A stretch of DNA of 64,000 nucleotides, from the NCBI GenBank assembly GCA_951640165.1, contig OX621242.1, forward strand, positions 11,897,501 through 11,961,500. Reading direction: 5' to 3'. Source of the DNA: Pseudoips prasinana (lineage: Eukaryota; Arthropoda; Insecta; Lepidoptera; Nolidae). The notes beneath the pieces were generated by a model. The model was not told the DNA's origin and searched no databases. It was given only the letters and a program-made list of their open reading frames with translations. Below, piece by piece: positions 30,817 to 41,262 of the stretch. How positions within the stretch are numbered: the stretch's first letter is position 1; every line of letters starts with the position of its first letter. The translations under genes were made by a program, and so were the position numbers.

Positions 30817-31190
30817 ACTGCATCGTAGGTCTAGCGGTAGCGTGTTCACCGGCACAGAACGAGGTCCTGGGTTCAAATCCCGGGTCGGGCCAAAAGTGAT
30901 TTTGGGACTTTTCTGTAAAAAGAAAAAATTCTCAGCATCACCCTGAAGTCTGGGAGTTGGCGGTATTATACCCCCGTGCCTCGGAGAGCACGCAAAACGG
31001 TCGGTCCTGTACATGACCTCCGATCTTGTCGCTAGGCGTCCCAATCATGAGAGTGATGGAATAGAAAGTGCTCCCGTGTTTGCGCACACACTCGTGCACT
31101 ATAATATGTCCCGCGCAGATGGATAATCTCTATTGCGACTGGCCGCCGTGGCCGAAATTCGGCTAGGAGGACATTACTATTAACTATCTC
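30817..31190 (+). repeat. SINE-G, complete copy
   Basis: The head has an A box (GGTCTAGCGGTAGCGTG) and a B box (CTGGGTTCAAATCCCGGG). The body is TTGGGACTTTTCTGTAAAAA, GTTGGCGGTATTATACCCCC, GTGCCTCGGAGAGCACGC, GTGCACTATAATATGTCCCG and GTGGCCGAAATTCGGCTAGG. Long tRNA-derived SINE of about 370 bp. Confidence 0.88.
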
Positions 31191-32280
31191 AACTTTAAAA
31201 CTTATTTTATTTACAAGTCGTTTAATTTTTCCAGATTACCTTTATTCATTCTTTTCTTCATATTTTTAAATATTTTGATTATTTTCCAAATTTAAGAGAA
31301 CCTAACTAGATCCTAAACTTATTACATTAGTTAAGTGTATGTTATATGAGTAAATTTAAATTCTTAAAAATATCGCTGATCTATCAGAACGATTTTATCA
31401 AAAGATTGATTTTCAATGATGGAACCTTTCATCAGACATTTAGCATATTGTGCTGAATAAGAATTCTCCACAAAAATAACAAAAGAAACTTTTAGGTTGT
31501 CTTTTCTTACTACAGGATTAAAATCTAAGCTCATCTCATTGTGGCATATTATAGAAATTGAAGCAAAACGGTTACAATCTCAGAAACCGTTAGAGCGCCA
31601 TAAGACTACTATAAAGCTGTCGCATGTTCAGCGATGTAGCAGTCTTTCTCTTCATGTGACTCATTGCTCAGATGCTCAGAAATGCGTTCTTCATATGGTG
31701 ATGTGGCTAATTGGCATACAAAACAAGGTTATTCGTTCTTCTGTTATTGAACAAGATCTGATAGAAATGAAATGGTTTAAGGCGCATTGAGAATTAACCT
31801 TGGCCTTCTAATATACTATTGTCAAAAACTGAAATACGCACCAAAAATAAAAACGCATACTTATTTCAAGAAACATGTACACAATTCATCCATTTGGGAT
31901 TTACATAGCTTAAGTGCATTAGATGGGCTAAATATGTGCAATACACATTTTTTTAACAATAAATCGAAAATTATAACTCAAAATATAAACAATAGAAAAG
32001 TTGTGATTTTATTTGATCTAATGGTTCTGGCTACAATTTCGTAAATTGTGACTTAATTAATTAGGTTCAGAAAGATCCTAACTTATCAATAATTGCATAA
32101 CTTTTCTAGTTTATACATTTTTAATTCGTGATTTTTTTGTCGATTTGGTGCAAAAAGAAAAAAATTATTACCTCACATTCAGCCTATCCAATGCTTTAAG
32201 TGTGTGTGGCATAGTATCTCCCAAGTGGATGATTTTGACTGCGTGTTTCTTGAACAACCTTTTAGCCATCATGAAGGTTC
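31191..32280. other. AT-rich noncoding sequence
   Basis: Contains duplicate S copy 2. Open frames at 31497-31790 and 31787-32044 are not recognised; part of the first overlaps the dispersed duplicate, so I treat it as repeat-derived. Confidence 0.45.
31585..31735 (+). repeat. Dispersed duplicate S, copy 2
   Basis: AAGCTGTCGCATGTTCAGCG, TTCATGTGACTCATTGCTCA and GGCTAATTGGCATACAAAAC align with 30296-30420. This copy keeps an open frame (SLHVTHCSDAQKCVLHMVMW) where the other is broken. Confidence 0.6.
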
Positions 32281-32725
32281 TTTTTAGGAGCGAATTTCGG
32301 TTTTTGACATGAGTACACTGACAGAAACTGGGCTAATTTTCAATGTTCCCTAGTTTTTTTGTTAGTTTGACGTTTGCTGCATCGGTATACAGTATATCTC
32401 CTATAAATGAGAATCCTTTCGTCTCGCTTTTCGCCGATTTATTAGTAACGCCCGAAAATAAAATATCTAAGTTAAATTAACCGGTAAAGAGTTTCCCATT
32501 ATTTTTAGGAGCGAATTTCGGTTTTTGACATGAGTACACTTACAGAAACTGGGCTAATTTTCAATGTTCCCTAGTTTTTTTTTGTTAGTTTGACGTTTGC
32601 TGCATCGGTATACAGTATATCTCCTATAAATGAGAATCCTTTCGTCTCGCTTTTCGCCGATTTGTTAGTAACGCCCGCAATTAAAATATCTAAGTTAAAT
32701 TAACCGGTAAAGAGTTTCGCATTAT
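32281..32725 (+). repeat. Tandem duplication, 221-bp unit
   Basis: Two head-to-tail copies start TTTTTAGGAGCGAATTTCGG at 32281 and 32502. They are nearly identical: single-base differences (CACTGACAG/CACTTACAG, GATTTATTAG/GATTTGTTAG, CCCGAAAATA/CCCGCAATTA) and a small homopolymer change. The unit matches no known family. Confidence 0.92.
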
Positions 32726-32844
32726 TTCCGTAATTATTACTCCACTTTATTAGTGGTGTAACAGTAACAAGAAAAGACCAGTCACTGCGGGTAGTTTGTT
32801 AACCGGTTCCCACCCTTAATTGAAAGAACTTGTATTTATTTTTA

Positions 32845-33345
32845 AGTGCATCGTTGCTGCAGCGGGTATTGTTTTCAACGGTAGATAGTGAAGTCCTGGG
32901 TTGAGATCCCGGATAGCCTAAAAACGTCTTATTAGGTTCTTCTACACGCAGTAGCAGCCGGAAGTGTGGAAGTCGGGTGTTACTGAGACTATGTAAAGCT
33001 ACTAGCTTAAATATTTAAAACTATTTGTTTAAGATCAATTCAATGTTCCTGTTCTTTAATCTATGACCACAGATAACTAACTAAACAAAAAAATACTAGA
33101 GTAGTTCTTTTGGAAGGCATAGCACCCATTCAGGTAATAAGCTAAGAAAACGTTATTAAAACGGACAAGCTAGACAGCCCTGCCATTTTAATAGCTATCC
33201 TAGGGTTGTCAGAAATCTAAATCAGACACTCTATCGGATTATGAAAGTGAAGAAGAGTCCACCTCTGTTTGCACACACACACTCGCTAGCTTATTATATG
33301 TCCTGCATGATTGGCTAAACTCCGTTAAGACTGATCGCCGTGGTG
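32845..33345 (+). repeat. SINE-G-like copy, interrupted
   Basis: The head has CTGCAGCGGGTATTG and a B box CTGGGTTGAGATCCCGGA; the tail has GAGTCCACCTCTGTTTGCAC, ACACACACTCGC and GCTTATTATATGTCCTGC. About 235 bp (33000-33235) of unrelated AT-rich sequence separates them. Confidence 0.7.
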
Positions 33346-33714
33346 CGCTATTATTAAAGTACAAATTAATCTTCGTACAGCCCTACTAATCTTTTCGTTT
33401 TATGAGTTTGTCAGCAATATCCAGCGTACGGTACGTACGGGAGATATGCAGTCCTATAAGCTGTGTATCTAATTGTGTGGCGTAGAAGCGTTTAATAGTA
33501 TGTTGACCTTTAAGACCAGACTAAGAATACTCGCATTACGCGTTAATTGCCGTTTTGTCTCAACTTATACATTAATTGAACTTTTTATAATACATTTATG
33601 AATAGCTTGCTTTAATATATATATGTTTTTGTTCATAGGTTATTAGTAAAGTTATTTGGAAGGTCTTTATAGATGGAGACTATTGTTAGAGTTGGCCAAT
33701 TCATTCGAGTACGA

Positions 33715-33870
33715 CATTTTAATATGCTCTCCGAAGCACGGAGATACTCGTAAATTAAACCACATAGGAGGTCACCCATCCGTAGCTTACCCGCGCTCTT
33801 AAGTGCTTAACCTAGTCGATCGCTTACGGAGCGGTAAGGGCACCTAGCAATAAGCACTTCACGGTTTTCG
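33715..33870 (-). repeat. 5S-rRNA-related SINE (SINE-H), reverse
   Basis: On the minus strand AGGTTAAGCACTTAAGAGCG, CGGGTAAGCTACGGATGGGT and GACCTCCTATG align with the box A to box C half of eukaryotic 5S rRNA (GTTAAGCA, GCGCGG, GGATGGGTGACC). It continues TGGTTTAATTTACGAG and TCTCCGTGCTTCGGAGAGCA. It is too short and diverged to be a working 5S gene. Confidence 0.78.
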
Positions 33871-34018
33871 ATAATTACTGACTTTGATCCCAATTAGTTG
33901 TTCAAATATGAAGACTAATTCTTCTTTGCAATTCCCTTTTCTATTGGGGCTGCTTCCAGCCAAGCCTAGCTAGACTCATTAAGTCTAGCTAAGTAGCTAG
34001 ACTTGTGGTGTTGTGACT

Positions 34019-34050
34019 GAGTGGTGATCATAAAGTTATGATCACCACTC
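34019..34050. repeat. Perfect hairpin, 14-bp arms
   Basis: GAGTGGTGATCATA (34019-34032) and TATGATCACCACTC (34037-34050) with a 4-bp loop. It abuts a SINE-F-like tail (GGAATTTATTTCCCTAGTAT). Confidence 0.8.
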
Positions 34051-34358
34051 GCACTAGAGAAATAAATTTCTGCCAATAGAGGAATTTATTTCCCTAGTAT
34101 GGGCAATGTATATCTTAAAAATATAAAATAAAATAAATAAATGAACATTAACTCAAGCTCATAACGCTTCCAATATGGAAAAAGGTTTAAAAATGAAGAT
34201 AATCCAAGTAATAGGAATGCTACCGCTTCCGCACGTGACATAATTATGTAACTGATATGTAATATTTCCATAATCATGAAGTGTTAGAGAATGGTCGCCT
34301 AGTGCAAACGCTTAAAATCAGAAAACTGTTACACTGTTTGTCGAAGAGTGATCAAGAG

Positions 34359-34479
34359 AGCACATCAAGTTACCCCAATCTGTCAAATTTCCCCAATTGA
34401 AAGTGAACCTTATGCTTATGTGATAAAGTTGAAAATCTATAAAAGAAATTTGACAGATTGGGGTAGCTGGATGTGCTGG
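34359..34479. mobile_element. Short MITE (family I), copy 2
   Basis: AGCACATCAAGTTACCCCAA and TTGGGGTAGCTGGATGTGCT ends, with CTGTCAAATTTCCCCAATTG and TGAACCTTATGC inside, nearly identical to 7091-7212. The inverted repeats are better preserved here. Confidence 0.83.
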
Positions 34480-35480
34480 CGACTGTAATTTGGAATGGTG
34501 ATATTTTGTACCAATGTGGTTTAAATGAAAAGTTGAAGTCGTCTTTATGTTTTTATAAAGGAAAAATGAGTTGCAAGCTCTAATCACACGCCAACAACCT
34601 GCTGGAAACATTTTAGTTACATTGTATGAAATCAACAAAGTAGCAGATACATAATGTTCACATGTTTTAATTATTATATCAATTAATTGTTATTTATAGC
34701 AGTTATATGAATAAAATATATCTAATCACTGCCTGTTGGTATTGAAAATGATTTATTAAAAAAATACATACAAGGTGCAACAGAATTAGTAACCTGAAGA
34801 AGACCAATCAATGTGCAAAACACACACTATATTTCACCACTTTTGCTGTCATCTATAGACTGAACGCGCGCTTAACCCTTAACCTGGTAGTGGACTCTAT
34901 TAGACCACGTCAATTTCAACCATATCTCTTTGAATTGAGGTCCAAAAACAATGAAAATTAAGAGTTAAGTAATCTCGTCGATCTTTTTCGGACCATGGTT
35001 GACCGGCTAAGCAAGACAAAATATATTTTAGAAGCGCATCGGCTTTTGGCACCTACAGAATGATAGGCTAGTAGGTCTCGGTGAAAACTTAGCGATTTGT
35101 TGGCCGCGACCAAGTAAACTTTTCCGATATTTTCTGGCGTGACAGCGTGATAATAAATCGAGTTTCGGATGTCATGGGTTATAAAGCATAGGCGTCGTGG
35201 GTTATCGAGTGAATCCGGAGGCGGGGCGGTGTTTGGCGCAAATTTATTCATACTAGGGGACCGGCGACCTCTTAACTTTGGTGTTATTTAGGGCACACTT
35301 CCTTTACGCCGATTGCTAGCCCATTTGTTAGTTTGTATTTTTTAAATATCATGGCTTAGGTATTGAAGCTGAGACAACCACGGTGTTGATGCTAAATCTA
35401 TATAGGTCGATTGTAAAAGTAATGTAGAGACATAGAAATACTAATAACAATGCCCTACTCGTCGTATTTTGGCCTAACTG
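34480..35480. other. No recognised gene
   Basis: A minus frame at 34958-35251 (97 codons, NKFAPNTAPPPDSLDNP and ITHDIRNSIYYHAVTPEN) looks coding-like but matches nothing I recognise and lacks splice support. It may be a transposon relic. The rest is ordinary. Confidence 0.4.
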
Positions 35481-35815
35481 CCTCATTGGTTTCAAATCCC
35501 GGGTCGAGCCAAAAACAATTTTGGGATTTTTCTGTAAAAAGGAAATGTTCCCAGCACCACCCCCGAGCCTGACAGATGGCGGTATTTACACACCTGTGCC
35601 TCGGAGAGCACGTAAAGCAATAGTTCCTGTACCTGATCTCTTTCCGGTCGTTTCGCACGTCGTCAAATCGGATGATGAGAATGATGGATTAGTTAGTGCT
35701 CCTAGGTTTGCACACACACTTGTGCACTATAATAATATGTATTGCGCAAATGGCTATGGCTATGTCTTTATTGATAGTGGCTGCCTTAGCCGAGGATGTT
35801 AATTAATTTCCAACA
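35481..35815 (+). repeat. SINE-G copy, 5'-truncated
   Basis: Begins inside the B box (TTTCAAATCCCGGGTCGAGC) and has TTTTGGGATTTTTCTGTAAA, TGCCTCGGAGAGCACGTAAA, TTGTGCACTATAATAATATG and GGCTGCCTTAGCCGAGG. Confidence 0.85.
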
Positions 35816-37000
35816 CGGCGTTCAGATTCAATGGAGACTATAGTGCCCGTGTGTGTTCCAACACAGGGTCACTTTCCATTAGATCACTCTCATGATTCTA
35901 AGGGACGAATAGCGACACAACCGGGATGAGGTTAGGTACAGGGCTGACGTATACATACATACGTGTTCTCGGAATCTCAAGGGTGAAATACCGCTAAATT
36001 TTAGATTTCTAGCGGATACTGAGAAACTTCCTTAACATTTCTGTTAAAAAAAATTCTGCTTAACAGTAAATAAAATATAGCCCATGTTACTTGCTTTCTT
36101 TCAGTGAAAGAATTTTTAAAATCAATTGAGTTATTTTTAAGTTTCTCTATTACAAACAAACTCGGGCATACAATAATGAAATTCTATCTTTTTCTAATAT
36201 GAATTTAGAAATGTTTAAGGTCTAACCATCATCGACCAAGGCTTTACTTTGGCTGTAAAATGCTGAAACTCTCTTACAGAACTAAGACGTTCAGAACTTT
36301 AGAAACATGTACCGAATGTATGATGTAAGTTACACTGTCTCCTTCACTCTGTATAAACGTAGGTTACATAAGGTCCTGTGAAAGTACTGAATGAAAATGA
36401 AATGTATAGTTATAAAAATGGGATTGCCTCAACGGCTCCGCAGGCCAAAGGGGGGGTGCGGGGTGCGGGGGCGCACTTGTTGCAGGAAGGCGGAGCGCAC
36501 CGCCTACCGCCCCTCGCACGTGCTTCTGAAACTTTTCAAAACTTTATGTATGTGAACCTCTTTTCAATTTGCCTGTCTCCATACGGCATAAAAATATTTT
36601 AGAGGCTCAATCATGCCTTGAAACTGGACCATTTGTAAAAATCATACAAGATACAGACTGTTCATAAAAAGTGCATCAGCTGATAGCCATGTTTTTGTGG
36701 GTAGTTGACACTTTGTCAATCGTTCATAGAGTATGAAGTTAAAGATGTTCAGAAGCGGCATATGAAAAAATGCAATATCGAGCTTTTAAGTGGGAAAGAT
36801 TGGCAGCACAAAGACCGGAATGGCTCGGGCTTGTCAATAGGGAAATATGTACATATATGCGTTTTTGAGGAGCAGCGAAAAGCTGAGCTCGATATCAAAC
36901 GAGATTACCTGAATGCCCGAGAAACCCGAAAACTGTTGTAAAATCGAGTGTTTTATAAATAGTGGATAGATTGGATGGACAACGTACACAAGTGGAGGAA
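35816..37000. other. Unique sequence with a G-rich tract
   Basis: The G tract is listed separately. A plus frame at 36705-36941 (78 codons, lysine-rich, EEQRKAELDIKRDYLNARE near its end) is unrecognised; it is helical in character but without splice context. The rest is AT-rich. Confidence 0.4.
36450..36471 (+). other. Potential G-quadruplex tract
   Basis: Seven Gs, TGC, four Gs, TGC, five Gs: at least four G3+ runs with short loops, the sequence pattern of a G-quadruplex. The surrounding 100 bp is GC-rich in an AT-rich region. Confidence 0.7.
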
Positions 37001-37300
37001 TTGCCTGTGATTTCCAACACTCCATAGAAGCCTCTAATAAAGTCTCCGGTAAGACTACTGGGGTAGGACTTTGACTTGACTGTGACGATCTTTTTTGACT
37101 ATGACAGTGACTATTCATGAAATGACGAAAAAATGTGGCATATTGCCGTGAAATGTGATATCCAACACTCCATAGGAGCCTCTAATAAAGTCTCCAGCCT
37201 CCAGTAAGGTTACTGGGGCATGACTTGGACTTGACTGTGACGAACATTTTTTAACTATGACAATGACTATTGACTAAATGACGGAAACGGTGGTACTGTA
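37001..37300 (+). repeat. Tandem duplication, about 145-bp unit
   Basis: TCCAACACTCCATAGAAGCC and TCTAATAAAGTCTCCGG in unit 1 recur as TCCAACACTCCATAGGAGCC and TCTAATAAAGTCTCCAGCC in unit 2. TGACTTGACTGTGACGA-type and ACTATGACAGTGACTATT-type words follow in both. The two units differ by point changes and a short insertion. Confidence 0.85.
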
Positions 37301-37897
37301 ATAATATAATTAACCATTATTTATTACGATTGAAGAATTTAATATCCGTGGTAAAGACATAGATTCGAGGAAAATACAACCACATTTAAATGACTGTATG
37401 TTGCGTGATTCCTTTGGTGTTTTAGAACCGAATCTAATAACCTGAACTACATAATAATATAACATTAAAGAAAGAAAAATCATGTTCTTTGTTGGTCTGT
37501 AATGGATAAACTCAAAAGCTGCTTTTTAAAATGCTTTCATCGATAAAAGGCTACATTATCAGTGAGTAACATAGGCATAATTTTATTTACAAAATAATGA
37601 AGCGACCTCTATGATAATTATAATAATGAAATGCACTATATAAAAAAATGTATATTATCATGGTGAAGCCAAGTACTAATTTATCTCCCCATACAAAGCC
37701 GGGCAATTTGTTAGATCTTACATAGATAAGTGGATTTTTTATAGGGTATGTCTTCGAAATGGTCCGATATACAGAAGGTTATGCTTATGTCTTGTATCAA
37801 AATTATACTTGACGTTATTTCTTTTAAACTTGTCAATATATTTATGAATATACTTTATGTTTTCGTATTGATTATTAAACAAATGCTTCTCAGTTAG
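37301..37897. other. Nothing recognised
   Basis: AT-rich spacer with no supported feature. Confidence 0.5.
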
Positions 37898-38150
37898 CAT
37901 GTCAGCATGTCAGCCAAATTACGTCCACCGCTGGACAAAAGCCTGCCCAAAGAATGGGGGCATATGCCATAATCGCCACGCTTGACAGGCGGGTTGGCGA
38001 TCGCAAGTTTGATGGTTGTTCACAGAAAAAAAACGCTGCTACCCTGCTGGTGCTGGTAGGTATTCCCTCGGGACGATTTCTGCGCCCTTCACGGGATGAG
38101 ATGGGGTGATGATATTCTATGCCGTCACCACATAGCAACTCAAATAGGTA
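37898..38150 (+). repeat. rep-B (SINE-B) copy
   Basis: GTCAGCCAAATTACGTCCAC, CGCTGGACAAAAGCC, GGTTGGCGATCGCAAG, GGTATTCCCTCGGGACGATT and ACGGGATGAGATGGGGTGAT then GATATTCTATGCCGTCACC: a complete copy showing both ends. Confidence 0.87.
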
Positions 38151-38204
38151 TATAGTAGGATTCCCAAAATTAATTGCTTGTTCCTTGTCCTGCCTTGTTT
38201 CCCT

Positions 38205-38515
38205 GCTTGTTGGCGTGGTTGGCAAATGCTTGCTTTTCAAGCCGGACGTCGTGGGTTGGATTCCCATCCGGGACAGATATTTGTGAGCATGAGCATGTGT
38301 GTTTGTCCTGAGTCTGGATTAATTATTTATATACTTATGTATATATTTACAAAATATAAGTATTATCAACACACGGCCATCTGATCCCAAATAAAGCAGA
38401 GTTTGTACTATGGAAACCAGATAACTGATGTACATGTAGTGCTGGTAGCTCTGGTTTATTTGGGATCAGATGGCCGTGTGTAAATAATGTCCCAGGATAT
38501 TATTATTATCAATAA
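38205..38515 (+). repeat. SINE-C copy with inverted duplication of its tail
   Basis: The head is GTTGGCGTGGTTGGCAAATG and CGTGGGTTGGATTCCCATCC. The tail region occurs first inverted and then normal: 38370-38395 and 38455-38480 are perfect 26-bp inverted arms (ACACGGCCATCTGATCCC against GGGATCAGATGGCCGTGT). The end is CCCAGGATATTATTATT. Confidence 0.87.
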
Positions 38516-38771
38516 TTGATCAAAGATCGTCCCATAATAAATACTGTATGGCTATTCGCATATATAATAGGCTGCCAGACTGCATGTAAAACCTCGACTA
38601 ATACTCGTTAAGCGTAAATTGTTTGAATTGTTACTAAAAAATGTTATTATTCTAGTAAAGATTATATAGAGGACAAATGTCTGTAATTAGTGATAAGTAA
38701 ATATTTTTACGCTAGTAATGCTAGAATATATGATATTATTATTATGTGTAACAACTTATTGCACGTATATA

Positions 38772-39200
38772 CAGGGTGCCGAGGAGTTGCCGTTCAAACG
38801 CAAAATTAAGATGAGGAGTACCCGAATCACCCCCATGTATGATCTACGATTTTGCGTAGTTTTCGAGATTGAATTTTTTAATGTTTTTTTCGTTAATGTC
38901 ACCTAACATCAGTTTTGATTTTTTTCTCGTTCTGTTGAAGATTTCAAGTTCAGTTTTTTTGTGATAACTAATAATCATAGTTTAACCTAACACCCTAAAA
39001 AGTATGGTTTATCTTATCACTGCAGAATTGACTTAGAATTTATTCGAAAGTTCAAAATTAGGGTTTGAGCTCAGGACTCATAAACTTTCAAAGTATCAAA
39101 AAAACGCAAAATCGTAGAACATACATGGGGGCGATTCGGATACTCCTCATCATAAAGTATCTAAACTTTGCGTTTTAACGTCAACTCCTCGGCCACCCTG
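38772..39200. mobile_element. TA-flanked MITE (element R) with about 95-bp inverted ends
   Basis: Starts CAGGGTGCCGAGGAGTTG and ends CAACTCCTCGGCCACCCTG, flanked by TA on both sides (38770-38771 and 39201-39202). The inverted repeats extend inward through CCCATGTATGATCTACGATT and its mirror. Flank and terminus fit a Tc1/mariner-type non-autonomous element. Confidence 0.85.
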
Positions 39201-39473
39201 TATACAATATTGTACAAATAAATTGTATTCTATTCTTTTAAAATAAATTAAACCTCTTATTTAAATGTGTATCACACAGAATAACCCCCTAGTTGAATTC
39301 AGGCGCGACCGTTTTGTTCACTACGTATTATATGCAACATAGAAATAATAGAATTTATGAAGAATATAATGACAGTAAACGAGGCAAAAGAGGTGTGCAA
39401 AGATCGTGACAAATGGAAATCCGTTTTCTCTACCTACCCCTCTCAGAAACAGGCGTAAATCTATGTATGTACC

Positions 39474-39515
39474 TATACAACATATAACTTGATTAATCAA
39501 GTTATATGTTGTATA
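39474..39515. repeat. Perfect 42-bp palindrome
   Basis: Twenty-one bases (TATACAACATATAACTTGAT plus T) are followed immediately by their exact reverse complement, with no loop. It lies directly beside repeat O. Confidence 0.9.
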
Positions 39516-39600
39516 TGCACATCCTGAAAATAGTTTGTTCAGAATCGTTTACTGAATCGATTTATATCATTTTTAATATAGGTAATTTTTTATTCCATAA
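39516..39600 (-). repeat. rep-O, reverse copy
   Basis: TGCACATCCTGAAAATAG through TTTTTAATATAGGTAATTTT is the reverse complement of 13613-13690 with almost no differences. Confidence 0.82.
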
Positions 39601-39689
39601 TAATTAAAACTAGGGAAATTATTGTCATATTAACCCTGTACAGTCAAATCAAATTGAAATGGACCGTAAGTCAAAGTAATAAGACTTTA

Positions 39690-39731
39690 AAGCGCAGTTT
39701 TATTTGTATTCATACAAATAAAACTGCGCTT
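39690..39731. repeat. Perfect hairpin, 19-bp arms
   Basis: AAGCGCAGTTTTATTTGTA (39690-39708) and TACAAATAAAACTGCGCTT (39713-39731) with a 4-bp loop. Confidence 0.85.
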
Positions 39732-40881
39732 CATTCCATCATTCAATACAAAATAAATAAAAATAAACTTTATTGCAAGAAACTAATTTAGTAAATAACA
39801 ATGCATATACATGCTAAATTAAAAATTTAGTGTATGTATTATGATTAAAACATAATATTCTAATTGGGGTGTTTGAGGGTGTGCGTTAATTACGTTACAA
39901 GTTGTATGAATAGAAATCCAAGTAAAACGATTACGACCAAAAATGGCGAAAATTCAGCGCCTTAATTTGTATCGTAATAATCGTAGGCATCACAGCGCAT
40001 TTGGGGGTCCGCAATAAAATCATAAAATCGTTAGCGGGACGTGCTCCAGTAGACAGTTAACACGTAATCCAATTTATACCGACATCAACCATGAATGCTA
40101 AAAGAGAAAAATTACTAACACACCCTCCATTTTTGCGTTATAGACAAGGCTGAATCTTGGACCGTTTTTGCTCCGAAGTAATTTGTTTGGTAAGTTTTTT
40201 CTTTATCGTGTGGGCAGTGCTTTGATTATAAACATGCAGTGGTTACAACTGGGGCTCTGCCGGCCAAGTCGCCGAACATCGATTTCTTAAATGGCGTTCA
40301 AATAAATAAAGGTTAAAAATGACTTAATCAATTGTTAAATCGGCTTTCATGAGCACATGTGACGTCATTAATGGTCCGGAATCGATTGTCAACGTATAGT
40401 AATTCATAATACGCCACTGATTATTATCATATATTACACCTATAATAACAATCTTAATTTATGAAGTCAATAAAAATTCGATATACATATAATAAGATAA
40501 AATCAAAGGCTGTGAAGAGATTTAAATATTCTGCACCAAGTAAGGGGAGCAGTCACGTAAATTTCAAGAAAATTGACATCCTTAACTGTATTTTACTCAT
40601 TTAAATAACTGATCAAACTCAAGTCGTCAAACAATAAAGAGCTATAAATGGGTACAGTCAACAGCGTAAATATGTATACGGCGCCGCGGCGCTACCATCT
40701 GTTTCAACTAGCCAGCCAGTTGCAAGGCAAGGCTAACGAAATGACATATTTAACTAATTAGTGGGACATTATTATTTATTTATATAGTTAATTCTATTTT
40801 ATTAATGGGATGATAATGAATACGGTAACTTTTTCTATGTTTAATCAACTTGACCGGTTCTTCAGGCTTGATTCAAAGGCT
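39732..40881. other. AT-rich noncoding sequence
   Basis: Near 39878 GGGTGTGCGTTAATTACGTT recalls the sequence flanking repeat O at 13682. GTACAGTCAACAGCGTAAAT at 40653 resembles a transposon terminus but has no partner I can see. No gene. Confidence 0.45.
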
Positions 40882-41262
40882 TAAATTCTATATTATAAAT
40901 GCTAAAGTTTGTGAGTACTGACGTACAGATGCATGGGTGAATGGATGGTTACTCTTTCACGCAAAAACTACTGAACGGATTTTGATGAAACTTTGTAGTA
41001 ATCACACTAATATTATAAATGCGAAAGTTTGTGACTGTGTGAGTGTGTATGTTTGTTATTTCGTCACGTCTAAACGGCCAAAGCGAGTTTAATAAAATTT
41101 GGTATGGAGTTAGCTGACACTCTGAATTAACAGATAGGCAATAATTTATAAAGTTTAACGCGGTTATAACAGCTGGGCACAACTAGTAGCTTATATATCT
41201 GAATAACACGTAGGCATAATTTATAAGTTTAACGCGGGTAAAACCGCGGGACACCGCTAATC
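40882..41262 (-). repeat. rep-N and rep-A copies, reverse
   Basis: Two TATTATAAATGC-AAAGTTTGTG starts (40890 and 41012) open successive reverse copies. The first carries TTTCACGCAAAAACTACTGA and GATTTTGATGAAACTTTGTA; the second ends with AACGCGGGTAAAACCGCGGG, the rep-A head. Confidence 0.75.

Noticed and set aside
33760..33850. Possible 5S rRNA gene on the minus strand
   Set aside because: Only the internal half matches and is diverged; SINE sequence follows instead of the 5S 3' end.
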